Below the pieces are notes generated by a model. The model did no database searches. It was not told the DNA's origin and saw only the letters and a program-made list of their open reading frames with translations. DNA of 47,884 nucleotides from Bacilli bacterium (lineage in GTDB: Bacteria > Bacillota_I > Bacilli_A > RFN20 > CAG-826): NCBI GenBank assembly GCA_016302065.1, contig JAEDOI010000006.1, positions 1 through 47,884 of the forward strand. The letters run 5' to 3'. The position numbers and the translations under genes are program-made. Position 1 is the stretch's first letter. Every line of letters starts with the position of its first letter. Positions 26,471 to 35,794 of this stretch are shown here, one piece after another.

Positions 26471-27319
26471 ATGATCGAAAAAGCTTATGCTAAAATTAAT
26501 CTTTCATTAGATGTTTTGTCAAATCGAGATGATGGTTACCATAATTTAGAAACGATTATGTTACCACTTGAATTACATGATACTTTAGAGATTAGTTTAT
26601 TAAAACAATCTACTGATGATTTTGTTACATGTGACGATTTTAATCTCCATATTGGTAAATATAATTTGTGTCATAAATTAATAGAATCTGCTAGAAAAAA
26701 GTGGGGATTTAGTGAACATTTTAGAGTTCATATTCATAAAAATATTTTTCTTCAAGCTGGTTTAGGAGGAGGAAGTGCTGATGCTGCTGCTACTCTTAGA
26801 GGTATAATAAAATTATTAAAGATTAATGCTAGTAAAGAAGAATTAATAGAATTAACTTCTCAAATTGGGTCTGATGTTCCTTGGGCAATTGAAAATAAAC
26901 CTTGTGTTGTAAAATATAAAGGTGAAGTTTTAGAACCATTTGAATTTAATAAGAAATGGTATGTAATACTAGTAAAACCTGAAAGTGGTTTATCTACACA
27001 AGAAATTTTTAATAAATTAAATCAAGATGGTTATAAACCAATGTATAAGATAGATAAAATAAAAGAATCTTTAGTAAATGATGATATAAATTCTTTAAAA
27101 GAAAATGTATTTAATATTCTAGAAGGTCCAGCTATATCAATTCTTCCTGAAATTCAAGATATAAAAAATATGCTTAAAAATGATGGTTTTGATGTAGTTT
27201 TAATGACAGGAGCAGGAAGTACAGTATTTGGATTAACAAAAGATTATAGATTAGCAAAAAAAGCTTTAAACAAATATGATAAGAAAGGCTTTCAAGTAGA
27301 ACTAACAAAATTTCATTAA
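26471..27319 (+). CDS. ispE: 4-diphosphocytidyl-2-C-methyl-D-erythritol kinase
   Basis: A 282-residue GHMP kinase that phosphorylates CDP-ME in the MEP (non-mevalonate) isoprenoid pathway. The GHMP ATP motif is LQAGLGGGSADAAATLRG, and the third motif is MTGAGSTVFG. I take the ATG at 26471 (MIEKAYAKINLSLDVL), preceded by GGAGGA; the frame extends upstream into the rsmA end without homology. It is the last gene of the operon and is followed by a strong terminator. Its presence indicates that the MEP route is used. Confidence 0.96.
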   Translation: MIEKAYAKINLSLDVLSNRDDGYHNLETIMLPLELHDTLEISLLKQSTDDFVTCDDFNLHIGKYNLCHKLIESARKKWGFSEHFRVHIHKNIFLQAGLGGGSADAAATLRGIIKLLKINASKEELIELTSQIGSDVPWAIENKPCVVKYKGEVLEPFEFNKKWYVILVKPESGLSTQEIFNKLNQDGYKPMYKIDKIKESLVNDDINSLKENVFNILEGPAISILPEIQDIKNMLKNDGFDVVLMTGAGSTVFGLTKDYRLAKKALNKYDKKGFQVELTKFH

Positions 27320-27332
27320 TTTATAAATAAAG

Positions 27333-27364
27333 AAAAATCCATATGAGAAATCATATGGATTTTT
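27333..27364 (+). terminator. Intrinsic terminator after ispE
   Basis: Perfect 14-bp arms (AAAAATCCATATGA / TCATATGGATTTTT) enclose a GAAA tetraloop. The 3' arm ends in TTTTT. Confidence 0.9.
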
Positions 27365-27372
27365 AATATAAA

Positions 27373-27401
27373 ACAACCTAGATGGTTATCATCTAGGTTG
27401 T
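27373..27401 (-). terminator. Intrinsic terminator after ppdK
   Basis: Perfect 12-bp arms (ACAACCTAGATG / CATCTAGGTTGT) have a 5-base loop. On the minus strand a TTTT tract follows. It is the mirror partner of the ispE terminator, insulating the converging genes. Confidence 0.88.
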
Positions 27402-27408
27402 ATAATTA

Positions 27409-30069
27409 TTATTTACCTTGTTTTCTTTTTAATAAGATTTCAGCTTGAGCAGCAGCTAATCTTGCAATTGGGACTCTAAATGGTGAACAGGAAACATAGT
27501 TAAGTCCAACTTCATTGAAGAATTGGATTGATTCTGGATCACCACCATGTTCTCCACAAACTCCGCAAAGAAGTTCTGGTCTTGTTTCACGGCCATCTTT
27601 AACTGCCATCTTAATTAATTTACCAACACCTTTTTGATCAACATGTTGGAATGGATCTTCTTCAAAGATCTTATTGTCATAATATGAACCTAAGAATTTA
27701 GAAGCATCATCACGAGAGAATCCAAATGTCATTTGAGTTAAGTCGTTTGTACCAAAGCTATAGAATTCAGCTTCTTTAGCAATTTCACCACTTAATAAAG
27801 CAGCTCTTGGAATTTCAATCATTGTACCGACATGGTATTTCATGTTGACATGATTTTCAGCGATAACTTTATCTGCTTCGGCTGTAATGATAGCTTTAAC
27901 AAATTTAAATTCTTTTAAATCTAAAGTTAAAGGAATCATGATTTCTGGTTCAATGTCTTTTCCACTATCTTTACTTGCTTTAATAGCAGCTTCGATAATA
28001 GCTCTTGTTTGCATTCTTCCAATTTCTGGATATGTGACATCAAGTCTACAGCCTCTGTGTCCCATCATAGGATTAAATTCATGTAAATATTCAATTCTAT
28101 CTTTAATTTCTTTAACTGATTTATTTAATGATTTTGCTAATTCTTCAATCTTATCTTCTTCTTGTGGAAGGAATTCATGAAGAGGTGGATCAAGTAAACG
28201 AACATTAACATTAATGTGTTCAAGATCTTTCATTGACATGTATAATCCATAGAAGTCTTCTCTTTGATATGGAAGTAATTCTGCTAAAGCTTCTTCTCTT
28301 TGTTCAACTGTATCAGCAAGAATCATTCTTCTCATATGGAAGATTCTATCTTTATTGAAGAACATATGTTCTGTTCTACATAATCCGATACCATCTGCTC
28401 CAAATTCAGCAGCTTGGATAGCATCTTTAGGAGTATCAGCATTGGTTCTAATTGATAATCTTCTGTATTTATCAGCTAATTTCATCATTCTTCCGAAATT
28501 ACCTGCTTTTGTATCTGCTGGAACAAGTTTCATACTTCCTTCATAGACACTACCTGTTGATCCATCAAGTGAAAGTGTATCACCTTTTCCATAGACTTTA
28601 CCATTGATTGTAACTGTTTCTTTTTCTTCATTAACAATAGCAGCACTACAACCTGTAATACAGCATTTTCCCATACCACGAGCAACAACTGCAGCATGTG
28701 AAGTCATACCACCACGCATTGTTAAGATACCTTCACTAGCAACCATACCTTCGATATCTTCTGGTGAAGTTTCGGCTCTAACAAGAATGACTTTTTCTCC
28801 TTTTTCATGTCTTTCTTCAGCGTCTTTAGCATTGAAACTTAAATGTCCAACACCGGCACCTGGAGAAGCTGGGTTACCAACACCAATTGGAGTAGCTTTC
28901 TTTAATTCTTTTGTATCGAATGTTGGGTGAAGTAAACTATCTAATAATTTTGGTTCAACTCTTAAGACTGCTTCATCTTCAGTAATTTTGCCTTCATCTA
29001 ATAAATCTAAAGCAATTTGTAAAGCGGCAGCTGCTGTTCTCTTACCATTTCTTGTTTGTAAGAAGAATAATTTTCCGTTTTCAACGGTGTATTCCATATC
29101 TTGCATATCTTTGTAATGCTCTTCCATAGCTTTAATGGTTCTTTCGAATTGAGCATATACATCTGGCATTTGATCTTTTAAATAATCGATATGATATGGA
29201 GTTCTAATACCTGCAACAACGTCTTCACCTTGTGCTTGTGGAAGATATTCTGCATAAACTTGTTTTGCACCAGTTGATGGGTCTCTTGAGAAAGCAACAC
29301 CAGTTCCAGAATTTTCGTTTAAGTTACCAAAAACCATTGATTGAACGTTAACAGCTGTTCCCCATTCATAAGGAATTGAATTCATTTTTCTATAAACATT
29401 AGCTCTTGGGTTATCCCATGATCTAAAGACTGCTGTTACTGCTTCGTGTAATTGGTCATAAGCATCAGTTGGGAATTCTTCACCAAATGTTTCTTTATAA
29501 TAAGCTTTGTATTGACCGACTAATGTTTTTAATTGTTCACATGTAACTTCAGTATCAAGTTTATAGCCATTTTCTTCTTTAATTTTTTCAAGCATGGCAT
29601 CCATGTTTGTTCTTGGATGTCCTTTAGCAATATTTGTAAACATTAAGATAAATCTACGATATGAATCGTAAGCAAATCTTTCGTTACCACTTAATTCAGC
29701 TAATTTTTTAACTGTAGTATCATTTAAACCAAGATTAAGAATTGTATCCATCATACCTGGCATTGAAACTCTTGCACCACTACGAACGGAAACAAGGAGA
29801 GGCATTTTATCAGGATCTGCTCCACCAAATGATTTTCCGGTTTGCTCTTCAACTGCTTTAATTCCTGCATCGACTTGAGCGATAAGATCTGCTGGCATTG
29901 TTTTGCCGCTATCATAATAAAGAGTGCAAGCTTCTGTTGTAACTGTAAAACCTTGTGGAATTGGGACACCAATATGTGTCATTTCAGCAAGTCCAGCACC
30001 CTTTCCTCCAAGAAGCTCTTTTCCTAAACCATAAGCTTCATTAAAGAGGTAAACATATTTTTTTGACAT
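27409..30069 (-). CDS. ppdK: Pyruvate, phosphate dikinase
   Basis: An 886-residue PPDK that interconverts pyruvate + ATP + Pi and PEP + AMP + PPi. The N-terminal ATP-grasp domain begins KKYVYLFNEAYGLGKELLGGKGAGLAEM (described in part). The swivelling phosphohistidine domain has GGMTSHAAVVARGMG with the catalytic His. The C-terminal PEP/pyruvate barrel has CGEHGGDP with the catalytic Cys. The start is the ATG at 30069 with SD GGAGGAAAAG; a TTG 10 codons upstream is unlikely. It points against the replication fork. It suggests PEP-based glycolysis/gluconeogenesis adjusted by PPi. An imperfect palindrome overlaps its promoter. Confidence 0.97.
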   Translation of the reverse strand: MSKKYVYLFNEAYGLGKELLGGKGAGLAEMTHIGVPIPQGFTVTTEACTLYYDSGKTMPADLIAQVDAGIKAVEEQTGKSFGGADPDKMPLLVSVRSGARVSMPGMMDTILNLGLNDTTVKKLAELSGNERFAYDSYRRFILMFTNIAKGHPRTNMDAMLEKIKEENGYKLDTEVTCEQLKTLVGQYKAYYKETFGEEFPTDAYDQLHEAVTAVFRSWDNPRANVYRKMNSIPYEWGTAVNVQSMVFGNLNENSGTGVAFSRDPSTGAKQVYAEYLPQAQGEDVVAGIRTPYHIDYLKDQMPDVYAQFERTIKAMEEHYKDMQDMEYTVENGKLFFLQTRNGKRTAAAALQIALDLLDEGKITEDEAVLRVEPKLLDSLLHPTFDTKELKKATPIGVGNPASPGAGVGHLSFNAKDAEERHEKGEKVILVRAETSPEDIEGMVASEGILTMRGGMTSHAAVVARGMGKCCITGCSAAIVNEEKETVTINGKVYGKGDTLSLDGSTGSVYEGSMKLVPADTKAGNFGRMMKLADKYRRLSIRTNADTPKDAIQAAEFGADGIGLCRTEHMFFNKDRIFHMRRMILADTVEQREEALAELLPYQREDFYGLYMSMKDLEHINVNVRLLDPPLHEFLPQEEDKIEELAKSLNKSVKEIKDRIEYLHEFNPMMGHRGCRLDVTYPEIGRMQTRAIIEAAIKASKDSGKDIEPEIMIPLTLDLKEFKFVKAIITAEADKVIAENHVNMKYHVGTMIEIPRAALLSGEIAKEAEFYSFGTNDLTQMTFGFSRDDASKFLGSYYDNKIFEEDPFQHVDQKGVGKLIKMAVKDGRETRPELLCGVCGEHGGDPESIQFFNEVGLNYVSCSPFRVPIARLAAAQAEILLKRKQGK

Positions 30070-30100
30070 TTCTTTTCCTCCAAAAATAAATGTAGTCAAA

Positions 30101-30121
30101 TAACCACGTTGTTAGTATATC
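30101..30121 (-). promoter_or_regulatory. ppdK extended -10 promoter with overlapping palindrome
   Basis: On the minus strand TGATATACT gives an extended -10 (TATACT at 30119-30114). TAACAACGTGGTTA (30114-30101) is a palindrome with one mismatched pair and a CG centre. It covers the predicted transcription start, as a LacI-family-like operator would. It differs from the cre consensus at several positions. Confidence 0.45.
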
Positions 30122-30227
30122 ATTTTATATCTACGATATAAATAAAAAAATCAACCGATTTTTCTTAAATAAATTACTTTTAATTTTTTATAAAACACTC
30201 AAATTAAGTGCTATATATTCGTTTATT

Positions 30228-30256
30228 TTTACTTTACTATAATATTTTTATATAAT
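30228..30256 (+). promoter_or_regulatory. Promoter of the FGGY kinase gene (leaderless geometry)
   Basis: TTTACT (30228-30233), a 17-base spacer and TATAAT (30251-30256) end 6 bases before the ATG at 30263. A second TATAAT (30238-30243) is an alternative. No SD precedes the gene. Confidence 0.5.
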
Positions 30257-30262
30257 GATGTT

Positions 30263-31834
30263 ATGTATACAAATCCAGTTATAAGTATTGACTTTGGAAC
30301 CCAAAGTGTAAGGGTTTCAATCATAAATAATAAAGGTGAATTCCTTGCGTTTGAAAAGGTTACTTATGATAAACCTTATTTTTCTATTAAACCAGGTTAT
30401 TGTGAACAAGATCCAGAGTATTATTATTCTTGTATGTGTAAAGCTAGCCAAGCTTTAGTTGAAAAGAACAAGGATTTAGTAGCAAAATGTGAATATTTTT
30501 CTATTACTTGCTTTAGAGACACTGCTGCTTATTTAGATGAAAATTATAAAGTGGTTAGGCCATCAATAATTTGGCTAGACCAAAGACAAGCTAAACTTGA
30601 GAAAAAACTTCCATTTTTATATAGACTTATATTTGGAATTATTGGCATGACTGATACTGTAGTTTTTAACAGAAAAAGAACTCCTGCCCATTGGCTTAAA
30701 GAAAATGAAAAAGAAAATTGGAATAAAATTAGATATTATTCACCATTATCTTCATATTTTAATTATCGTTTAACCGGTGTTTTAGGGGATGGATCTTCAA
30801 ATATGATAGGTCATTACCCAATAAATTTTAAAAAAGGGGAATGGTATAAATCAGATAAACATATTAAAGGTTGTATGTTTGGAATACCATTAAAAAAATT
30901 ACCTAAAATATTTAAAACAGGTGAAGTAGTTGGAACGATTTCTCCAATTGGTCATATGGAAAGTGGATTACCTGTTGGCTTAAAATTTATTGCAACAGGA
31001 AATGATAAGAGTTGTGAAGCTTTAGGTAGTGGTGCAATAAACTCTGATTATGCTCATATTAGTTATGGAACAGCTAGTTCAATAGCTGTTACTAGCAAAA
31101 AATATTTTGAACCAGAAAAGTTTTTACCAGCTTATACTTGTTGCTATAAAGATTGGTTTACAGGGGAAACTCAAGTATATAGAGGGTATTGGATGCTTAA
31201 TTGGTTTACTAAAGAATTTGCTAAAAGCGAATCAATTGAAGCAACTATCGAAAGAATTGCTCCAGAAGAAGTATTAAATAAAAAATTAAGTGAAATCCCA
31301 CCAGGAAGTGATGGATTAATCCTTCAACCTTATTGGGGTCCTTCATTAAGTAAGCCATTAGCAAAAGGTGCAATTATTGGCTTTTTTGATGTTCATACAA
31401 AATACCATATTTATAGAGCAATTATTGAAGGAATTGCTTACGAATTAAAGAGTGGATTGATTGGAATTCAAAAAAAATTACATAAGAAAGTTAAGTATTT
31501 AACTATTAGTGGTGGAGGCAGCAAAAGCGATGCTATTTGTCAAATAACTTCTGATATTTTTAATCTTCCAGTTATTAAAACTAATACTTATGAAACTAGT
31601 TCGTTAGGATGTGCTATGGCCCAATATCTTGCTTTAGGAACTTATAATAGTTTAGAAGAGGTTAAAGCTAATATGGTTAAAGAAAATAAAATTTTTACCC
31701 CTAATAAAGAAGCAAGTAAAAAATATGATTATTTATTTAATAAAATTTATGTAGATATATATCCTCGACTAAAAAAGGACTATAAAAAATTAACAGAATA
31801 TTTGCAACAAAATAACGAAGGAATAATTAAATAA
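30263..31834 (+). CDS. FGGY-family carbohydrate kinase
   Basis: A 523-residue FGGY kinase of the xylulokinase/gluconokinase group, phosphorylating a sugar or polyol with ATP. The N-terminal phosphate-binding loop is ISIDFGTQSVRVSI. The catalytic Asp is probably in SIIWLDQRQ near residue 95, and the C-terminal adenosine motif is ISGGGSKSDA. Length fits the family. No transporter, isomerase or regulator lies nearby, so the substrate cannot be set. No SD is seen; the -10 lies 6 bases from the ATG. The gene is bounded by ppdK (divergent) and a bidirectional terminator. Confidence 0.88.
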   Translation: MYTNPVISIDFGTQSVRVSIINNKGEFLAFEKVTYDKPYFSIKPGYCEQDPEYYYSCMCKASQALVEKNKDLVAKCEYFSITCFRDTAAYLDENYKVVRPSIIWLDQRQAKLEKKLPFLYRLIFGIIGMTDTVVFNRKRTPAHWLKENEKENWNKIRYYSPLSSYFNYRLTGVLGDGSSNMIGHYPINFKKGEWYKSDKHIKGCMFGIPLKKLPKIFKTGEVVGTISPIGHMESGLPVGLKFIATGNDKSCEALGSGAINSDYAHISYGTASSIAVTSKKYFEPEKFLPAYTCCYKDWFTGETQVYRGYWMLNWFTKEFAKSESIEATIERIAPEEVLNKKLSEIPPGSDGLILQPYWGPSLSKPLAKGAIIGFFDVHTKYHIYRAIIEGIAYELKSGLIGIQKKLHKKVKYLTISGGGSKSDAICQITSDIFNLPVIKTNTYETSSLGCAMAQYLALGTYNSLEEVKANMVKENKIFTPNKEASKKYDYLFNKIYVDIYPRLKKDYKKLTEYLQQNNEGIIK

Positions 31835-31835
31835 A

Positions 31836-31863
31836 AAAAGGTTCATCAAACGATGAACCTTTT
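31836..31863. terminator. Bidirectional intrinsic terminator
   Basis: Perfect 12-bp arms AAAAGGTTCATC / GATGAACCTTTT have an AAAC loop. T-runs occur on both strands, between the converging FGGY kinase and ABC exporter genes. Confidence 0.88.
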
Positions 31864-31890
31864 AAAAAACACTATGTAATCCTATATATT

Positions 31891-33951
31891 TTAACTTTCT
31901 AAGATATCACCTTCTTGTTCTTTCATAGGATTAACACCACTAAATTGAGCATTATATAAATCTGCATAAAATCCTTTTTTCTCAAGAAGTTCTTTATGTG
32001 TACCGGTTTCAACAATATGTCCTTTTTTCATAACTATAATTAATTTAGCATTCTTAATTGTTGATAATCTATGAGCAATAACAAAGCTCGTTTTATTTTT
32101 CATTATTCTATCTAAAGCATCTTGGATTTGAGATTCGGTTCTTGTATCAACTGAACTTGTTGCTTCATCAAGAATTAAAATTTTAGGTTTAGAAATAATA
32201 GCACGAGCAATGGTTAGTAGTTGTCTTTGTCCTTGAGAAACATTATTTCCATCTTCATTTAAAACATAGTCAAATTTTCCTGGAAGTGTTTGAATAAAGT
32301 GGTAAATATGAGCTTCTTTACATGCTTGAATTATTTCTTCTTCAGTAGCGTTTTGATCTCCAAAAAGAAGATTTTCTTTTATAGTTCCTTTAAATAACCA
32401 TGTATCTTGAAGAACCATTCCTATTGAGCCTCTCAATGTATCAATTGCATATGAAGTAGTAGGCATGTTATCTAATAAGATATTTCCTCCATTTAATTCA
32501 TAAAATCTCATTATTAAGTTAACCATTGTTGTTTTTCCAGCACCAGTTGGACCAACAATAGCAACCATATCACCTTGATTAACTTTTAAATTAAAGTCAT
32601 CAATTAAAGGCTTATCTTCACTATATCTAAATGAGACATCTTTAAATTCAAAATTACCTTTAATAAGTTCTTCATCTTTTTCTACATTTTGTTTTTTAAA
32701 TTCATAATAGGTGTATGTTCCTGGTTTATTAAAAATATATGTATTTCCCACATGTTTTAATGTTTTATCCTCAAATTCAATCTTTGTTGTATAGTCACCT
32801 TTACAATAAGTATTAAATGTAATAGAGCTACCAACTTTAAATTCATTAGGATATTTTGGATTTTCTACAATTTTAATAGTTTTGGTATTTATTTGTTCGT
32901 CTTTGAAGTAGAAACCATCTTTAACAGTTTCTTTTTGATCAATTAATTCATAAATTCTTTCTCCACTTGCAACAACTGATTGAATAACATTAAATATTTG
33001 ACCTATTTGTTGGAATGGCCTACTAAACATATTTAAGAATAAAAAGAATGTTAACATTGAAACAGGATCGTTAAGTAAACCTCCCACAACAGCTATAGCA
33101 ACATAAGCAATATTATTAATAAATATTGTTGAAGGAAATATAAATCCTGATAAAAATTGTGATAAATAATCAGCTTTAGAAAGAACAGTATTTTTACTAT
33201 TAAATTCTTTTATCATGTCATCTTCTTTGTTGAATAATTTAACAATTTTATATCCAGCATAACTTTCTTCGATTTGACCATTCAATACACCAAGTTGTTT
33301 TCTATATTTAGAGAATTGTTTTCCACTAAATTTTGAAATACAAAAGACAATTGCTAATGTAAATGGCAATGAAGCAAGAGCAACTAATGCAAGTTGCCAT
33401 TTAACAGAAAACATAGCAATTATTGTTCCTAAGAACATTGTTACACTAACAAATATTTGAGTAATAATTTGTGTTAAATTTCTAGAGATATTATCAACAT
33501 CGTTTGTTCCAATTGATAATGTATCACCGTATGGAACTTTATCAAAATAGGATAAAGGCAATTTAGCAATCTTTCTTTGTACTTTTTGTCTCATTTCATA
33601 TGCATATCTAGCACTGATTCCAGTAGCTAAGAATTGTGATGCAAATTGAGTTAGGGCTCCACTAATATAAAATAATAAAAGAGTGCCGAAACTACTTAAG
33701 AAAACTGACCATTGAATTTTAATTGTAGCTGTTTGCATATCAATATCAAGAATTTTATTGCCGCTTATATCCATAATTTTTTTCATATAAACTGCACCTA
33801 AAATACTTAAAATTGCGCTAAGCATTGAAAACAAAATAACAACAATAATTAAAGTTTTTTCATTTTTAAAATCTACAATCATCCTTTTTAAGGATTTTTT
33901 AAAGTTTTTAGCTTTACCTTTTGGATTTTTTCCTCCCATGTGTGGTGGCAT
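31891..33951 (-). CDS. ABC exporter half-transporter, catalytic subunit with inserted domain
   Basis: A 686-residue half-transporter with a transmembrane domain (about 30-325, six helices) and an ATPase domain (about 430-680). Walker A is GPTGAGKTT (467-475), and Walker B is ILILDEATSSVD with the catalytic Glu intact. The signature, however, is VSQGQ, not LSGGQ. Such non-canonical signatures mark one half of heterodimeric exporters. Between the two domains, residues about 350-425 form an extra segment with beta-strand-like alternation that normal family members (about 580-600 residues) lack. The SD AAGGAGGT precedes ATG. Only 1 base separates it from the partner gene upstream. It is likely a drug, peptide or lipid exporter; the substrate is unknown. 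Confidence 0.9.
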   Translation of the reverse strand: MPPHMGGKNPKGKAKNFKKSLKRMIVDFKNEKTLIIVVILFSMLSAILSILGAVYMKKIMDISGNKILDIDMQTATIKIQWSVFLSSFGTLLLFYISGALTQFASQFLATGISARYAYEMRQKVQRKIAKLPLSYFDKVPYGDTLSIGTNDVDNISRNLTQIITQIFVSVTMFLGTIIAMFSVKWQLALVALASLPFTLAIVFCISKFSGKQFSKYRKQLGVLNGQIEESYAGYKIVKLFNKEDDMIKEFNSKNTVLSKADYLSQFLSGFIFPSTIFINNIAYVAIAVVGGLLNDPVSMLTFFLFLNMFSRPFQQIGQIFNVIQSVVASGERIYELIDQKETVKDGFYFKDEQINTKTIKIVENPKYPNEFKVGSSITFNTYCKGDYTTKIEFEDKTLKHVGNTYIFNKPGTYTYYEFKKQNVEKDEELIKGNFEFKDVSFRYSEDKPLIDDFNLKVNQGDMVAIVGPTGAGKTTMVNLIMRFYELNGGNILLDNMPTTSYAIDTLRGSIGMVLQDTWLFKGTIKENLLFGDQNATEEEIIQACKEAHIYHFIQTLPGKFDYVLNEDGNNVSQGQRQLLTIARAIISKPKILILDEATSSVDTRTESQIQDALDRIMKNKTSFVIAHRLSTIKNAKLIIVMKKGHIVETGTHKELLEKKGFYADLYNAQFSGVNPMKEQEGDILES

Positions 33952-33952
33952 A

Positions 33953-35794
33953 TTAATTACCTCCTTCTGATTTAATAGAATTAAGTATATTAATGGTTTT
34001 TTCTACTTCATCTGGGTCTAATTGAGATTTAACAATATCTTGATATATTGCACAAGATTTTAATAGTTCCGCGTGCGTTCCTTGGCCAACACATTTTCCT
34101 TCATTAAGAACAATTATGTTGTCAGCATCAAGAATTGAAGAAACTCTTTGAGCAACAATTATTATTGAACTATTTACTATATATTTTTTTAATGCTTGTC
34201 TAAGTTTAGCATCTGTTTTAAAGTCTAAAGCACTAAAAGAGTCGTCAAATACATATATTTCTGGTTTTTTAACTAAGGCTCTTGCGATACAAAGTCTTTG
34301 CTTTTGACCTCCACTAAAGTTCTTTCCACCTTGAGAAACGAATGTTTTTGTTCCATTAGGAAGTTTTGATATAAAGTGTTCTGTTTGAGCAACAGACAAG
34401 GCTTCTAAGATTTCTTCGTCACTTGCATTTTTGTTACCAAATCTAATATTTTCTTCTATTGTTCCACTAAACAATAATGCTTGTTGAGGAACAAATCCTA
34501 TACAATCCCTAAGGGTTTTTTGTGGAATATCTTTTATATTGTAATTATCAAGAATAATTTCTCCGCTTGTTGCATCATAAAATCTAGGAATTAAGTTAAT
34601 AATTGTAGATTTTCCACTTCCAGTTGAACCAATAATTGCTGTTGTAGTACCTGGTTTAGTTTTAAATGATATATGTTCAATTACAGGCGTATTACTATCA
34701 GGATAGCAAAAAGACACATCTTTAAATTCAATACTGCCTTTTTCTCTTTTTTGAAATAATTCTTCGTTAAATTTGTTGTGATCACATTCTTTTACTGTAT
34801 CTTCACATTTTAAAACTTCGTTAATTCTAGACATTGATGCCATCGTTTGAGGAAGTAAGACAAGAACAAAAGCAAGCATTATAAATGATTGCATTATTTG
34901 CATTGAATATTGGCTTACAACAACAATTCCTGATACTTCATTTGCAAGAGCAGATGTATCACTTATAGTTATTCCCTCCATTAAAAAATAACCAAGTGCA
35001 AAAATACCTACATAAGCAAGATTAAAGAAAATACTAATTATAGGATCCGTTGCAGCCATGATTCGATTGGCTTTTAATATGGTTTTTGATCCGATAAAAT
35101 TAACTTCATCAAACTTTTTATTCTCAGTTTTTTGTTGATTATATGCTCTAATAACTCTAATTCCTGTTAAGTTTTCTCTTAGTGTGATTGTGATGTTATC
35201 AATATTAATTTGTAATTGTTTAAATAAAGGTAATGCTAAAATTAAAAGAATGACAATACAAATAGTAATTAATGGTATAACTACAGCCAAAACTATTGCA
35301 AGTTTAGGATTTGTATAATCTTTTGTAAATATTAAAACTAATGCAACAACTATATAAGTTGGTGACATTACAAGAGTTCTAATGGCCATGATTAAGAAAT
35401 TCTTTACTTGCTCAATATCATTTGTAGTTCTTGTAATTAATGAAGCAGTTCCAAACTTAGAATAATCAGTTAATGATAAAGAATTAACTTTTTTAAACAT
35501 CTCTTCTCTTAAATCTTGAGCAACATGTGCAGATAAATATGTTCCAAAGAAGTTTTGGATTGAAGCTAAAATAAAGACACCAAGAGATAATAGAAGCATC
35601 CATCCACCTTGAACCCATATTTGATTTATAGCATCATCTGGTTGTGGAATTTTTGTAATTATTGATTGGATAGCATTCATCCTATCTGGAAGTTGTAATT
35701 GTAGGAAACATTGAATAATAATAGCAACCCATACAAGAAGAACTAACCACCATCTTTTCATTAAGACTTTGATTAATTTTTTCATATCTTTCAT
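33953..35794 (-). CDS. ABC exporter half-transporter, degenerate-site subunit
   Basis: A 613-residue half-transporter: six-helix membrane domain (about 10-325) and ATPase (about 350-590). Walker A is GSTGSGKST and the signature is FSGGQ (canonical). Walker B reads IYVFDDSFSALD, with Asp where the catalytic Glu should be. Paired with the 686-residue protein (non-canonical signature), it gives one degenerate and one competent ATP site, as in heterodimeric exporters such as BmrCD/TM287-288. The start ATG overlaps the tetR stop by one base (TAATG). A second ATG three codons in is an alternative. Confidence 0.92.
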   Translation of the reverse strand: MKDMKKLIKVLMKRWWLVLLVWVAIIIQCFLQLQLPDRMNAIQSIITKIPQPDDAINQIWVQGGWMLLLSLGVFILASIQNFFGTYLSAHVAQDLREEMFKKVNSLSLTDYSKFGTASLITRTTNDIEQVKNFLIMAIRTLVMSPTYIVVALVLIFTKDYTNPKLAIVLAVVIPLITICIVILLILALPLFKQLQINIDNITITLRENLTGIRVIRAYNQQKTENKKFDEVNFIGSKTILKANRIMAATDPIISIFFNLAYVGIFALGYFLMEGITISDTSALANEVSGIVVVSQYSMQIMQSFIMLAFVLVLLPQTMASMSRINEVLKCEDTVKECDHNKFNEELFQKREKGSIEFKDVSFCYPDSNTPVIEHISFKTKPGTTTAIIGSTGSGKSTIINLIPRFYDATSGEIILDNYNIKDIPQKTLRDCIGFVPQQALLFSGTIEENIRFGNKNASDEEILEALSVAQTEHFISKLPNGTKTFVSQGGKNFSGGQKQRLCIARALVKKPEIYVFDDSFSALDFKTDAKLRQALKKYIVNSSIIIVAQRVSSILDADNIIVLNEGKCVGQGTHAELLKSCAIYQDIVKSQLDPDEVEKTINILNSIKSEGGN

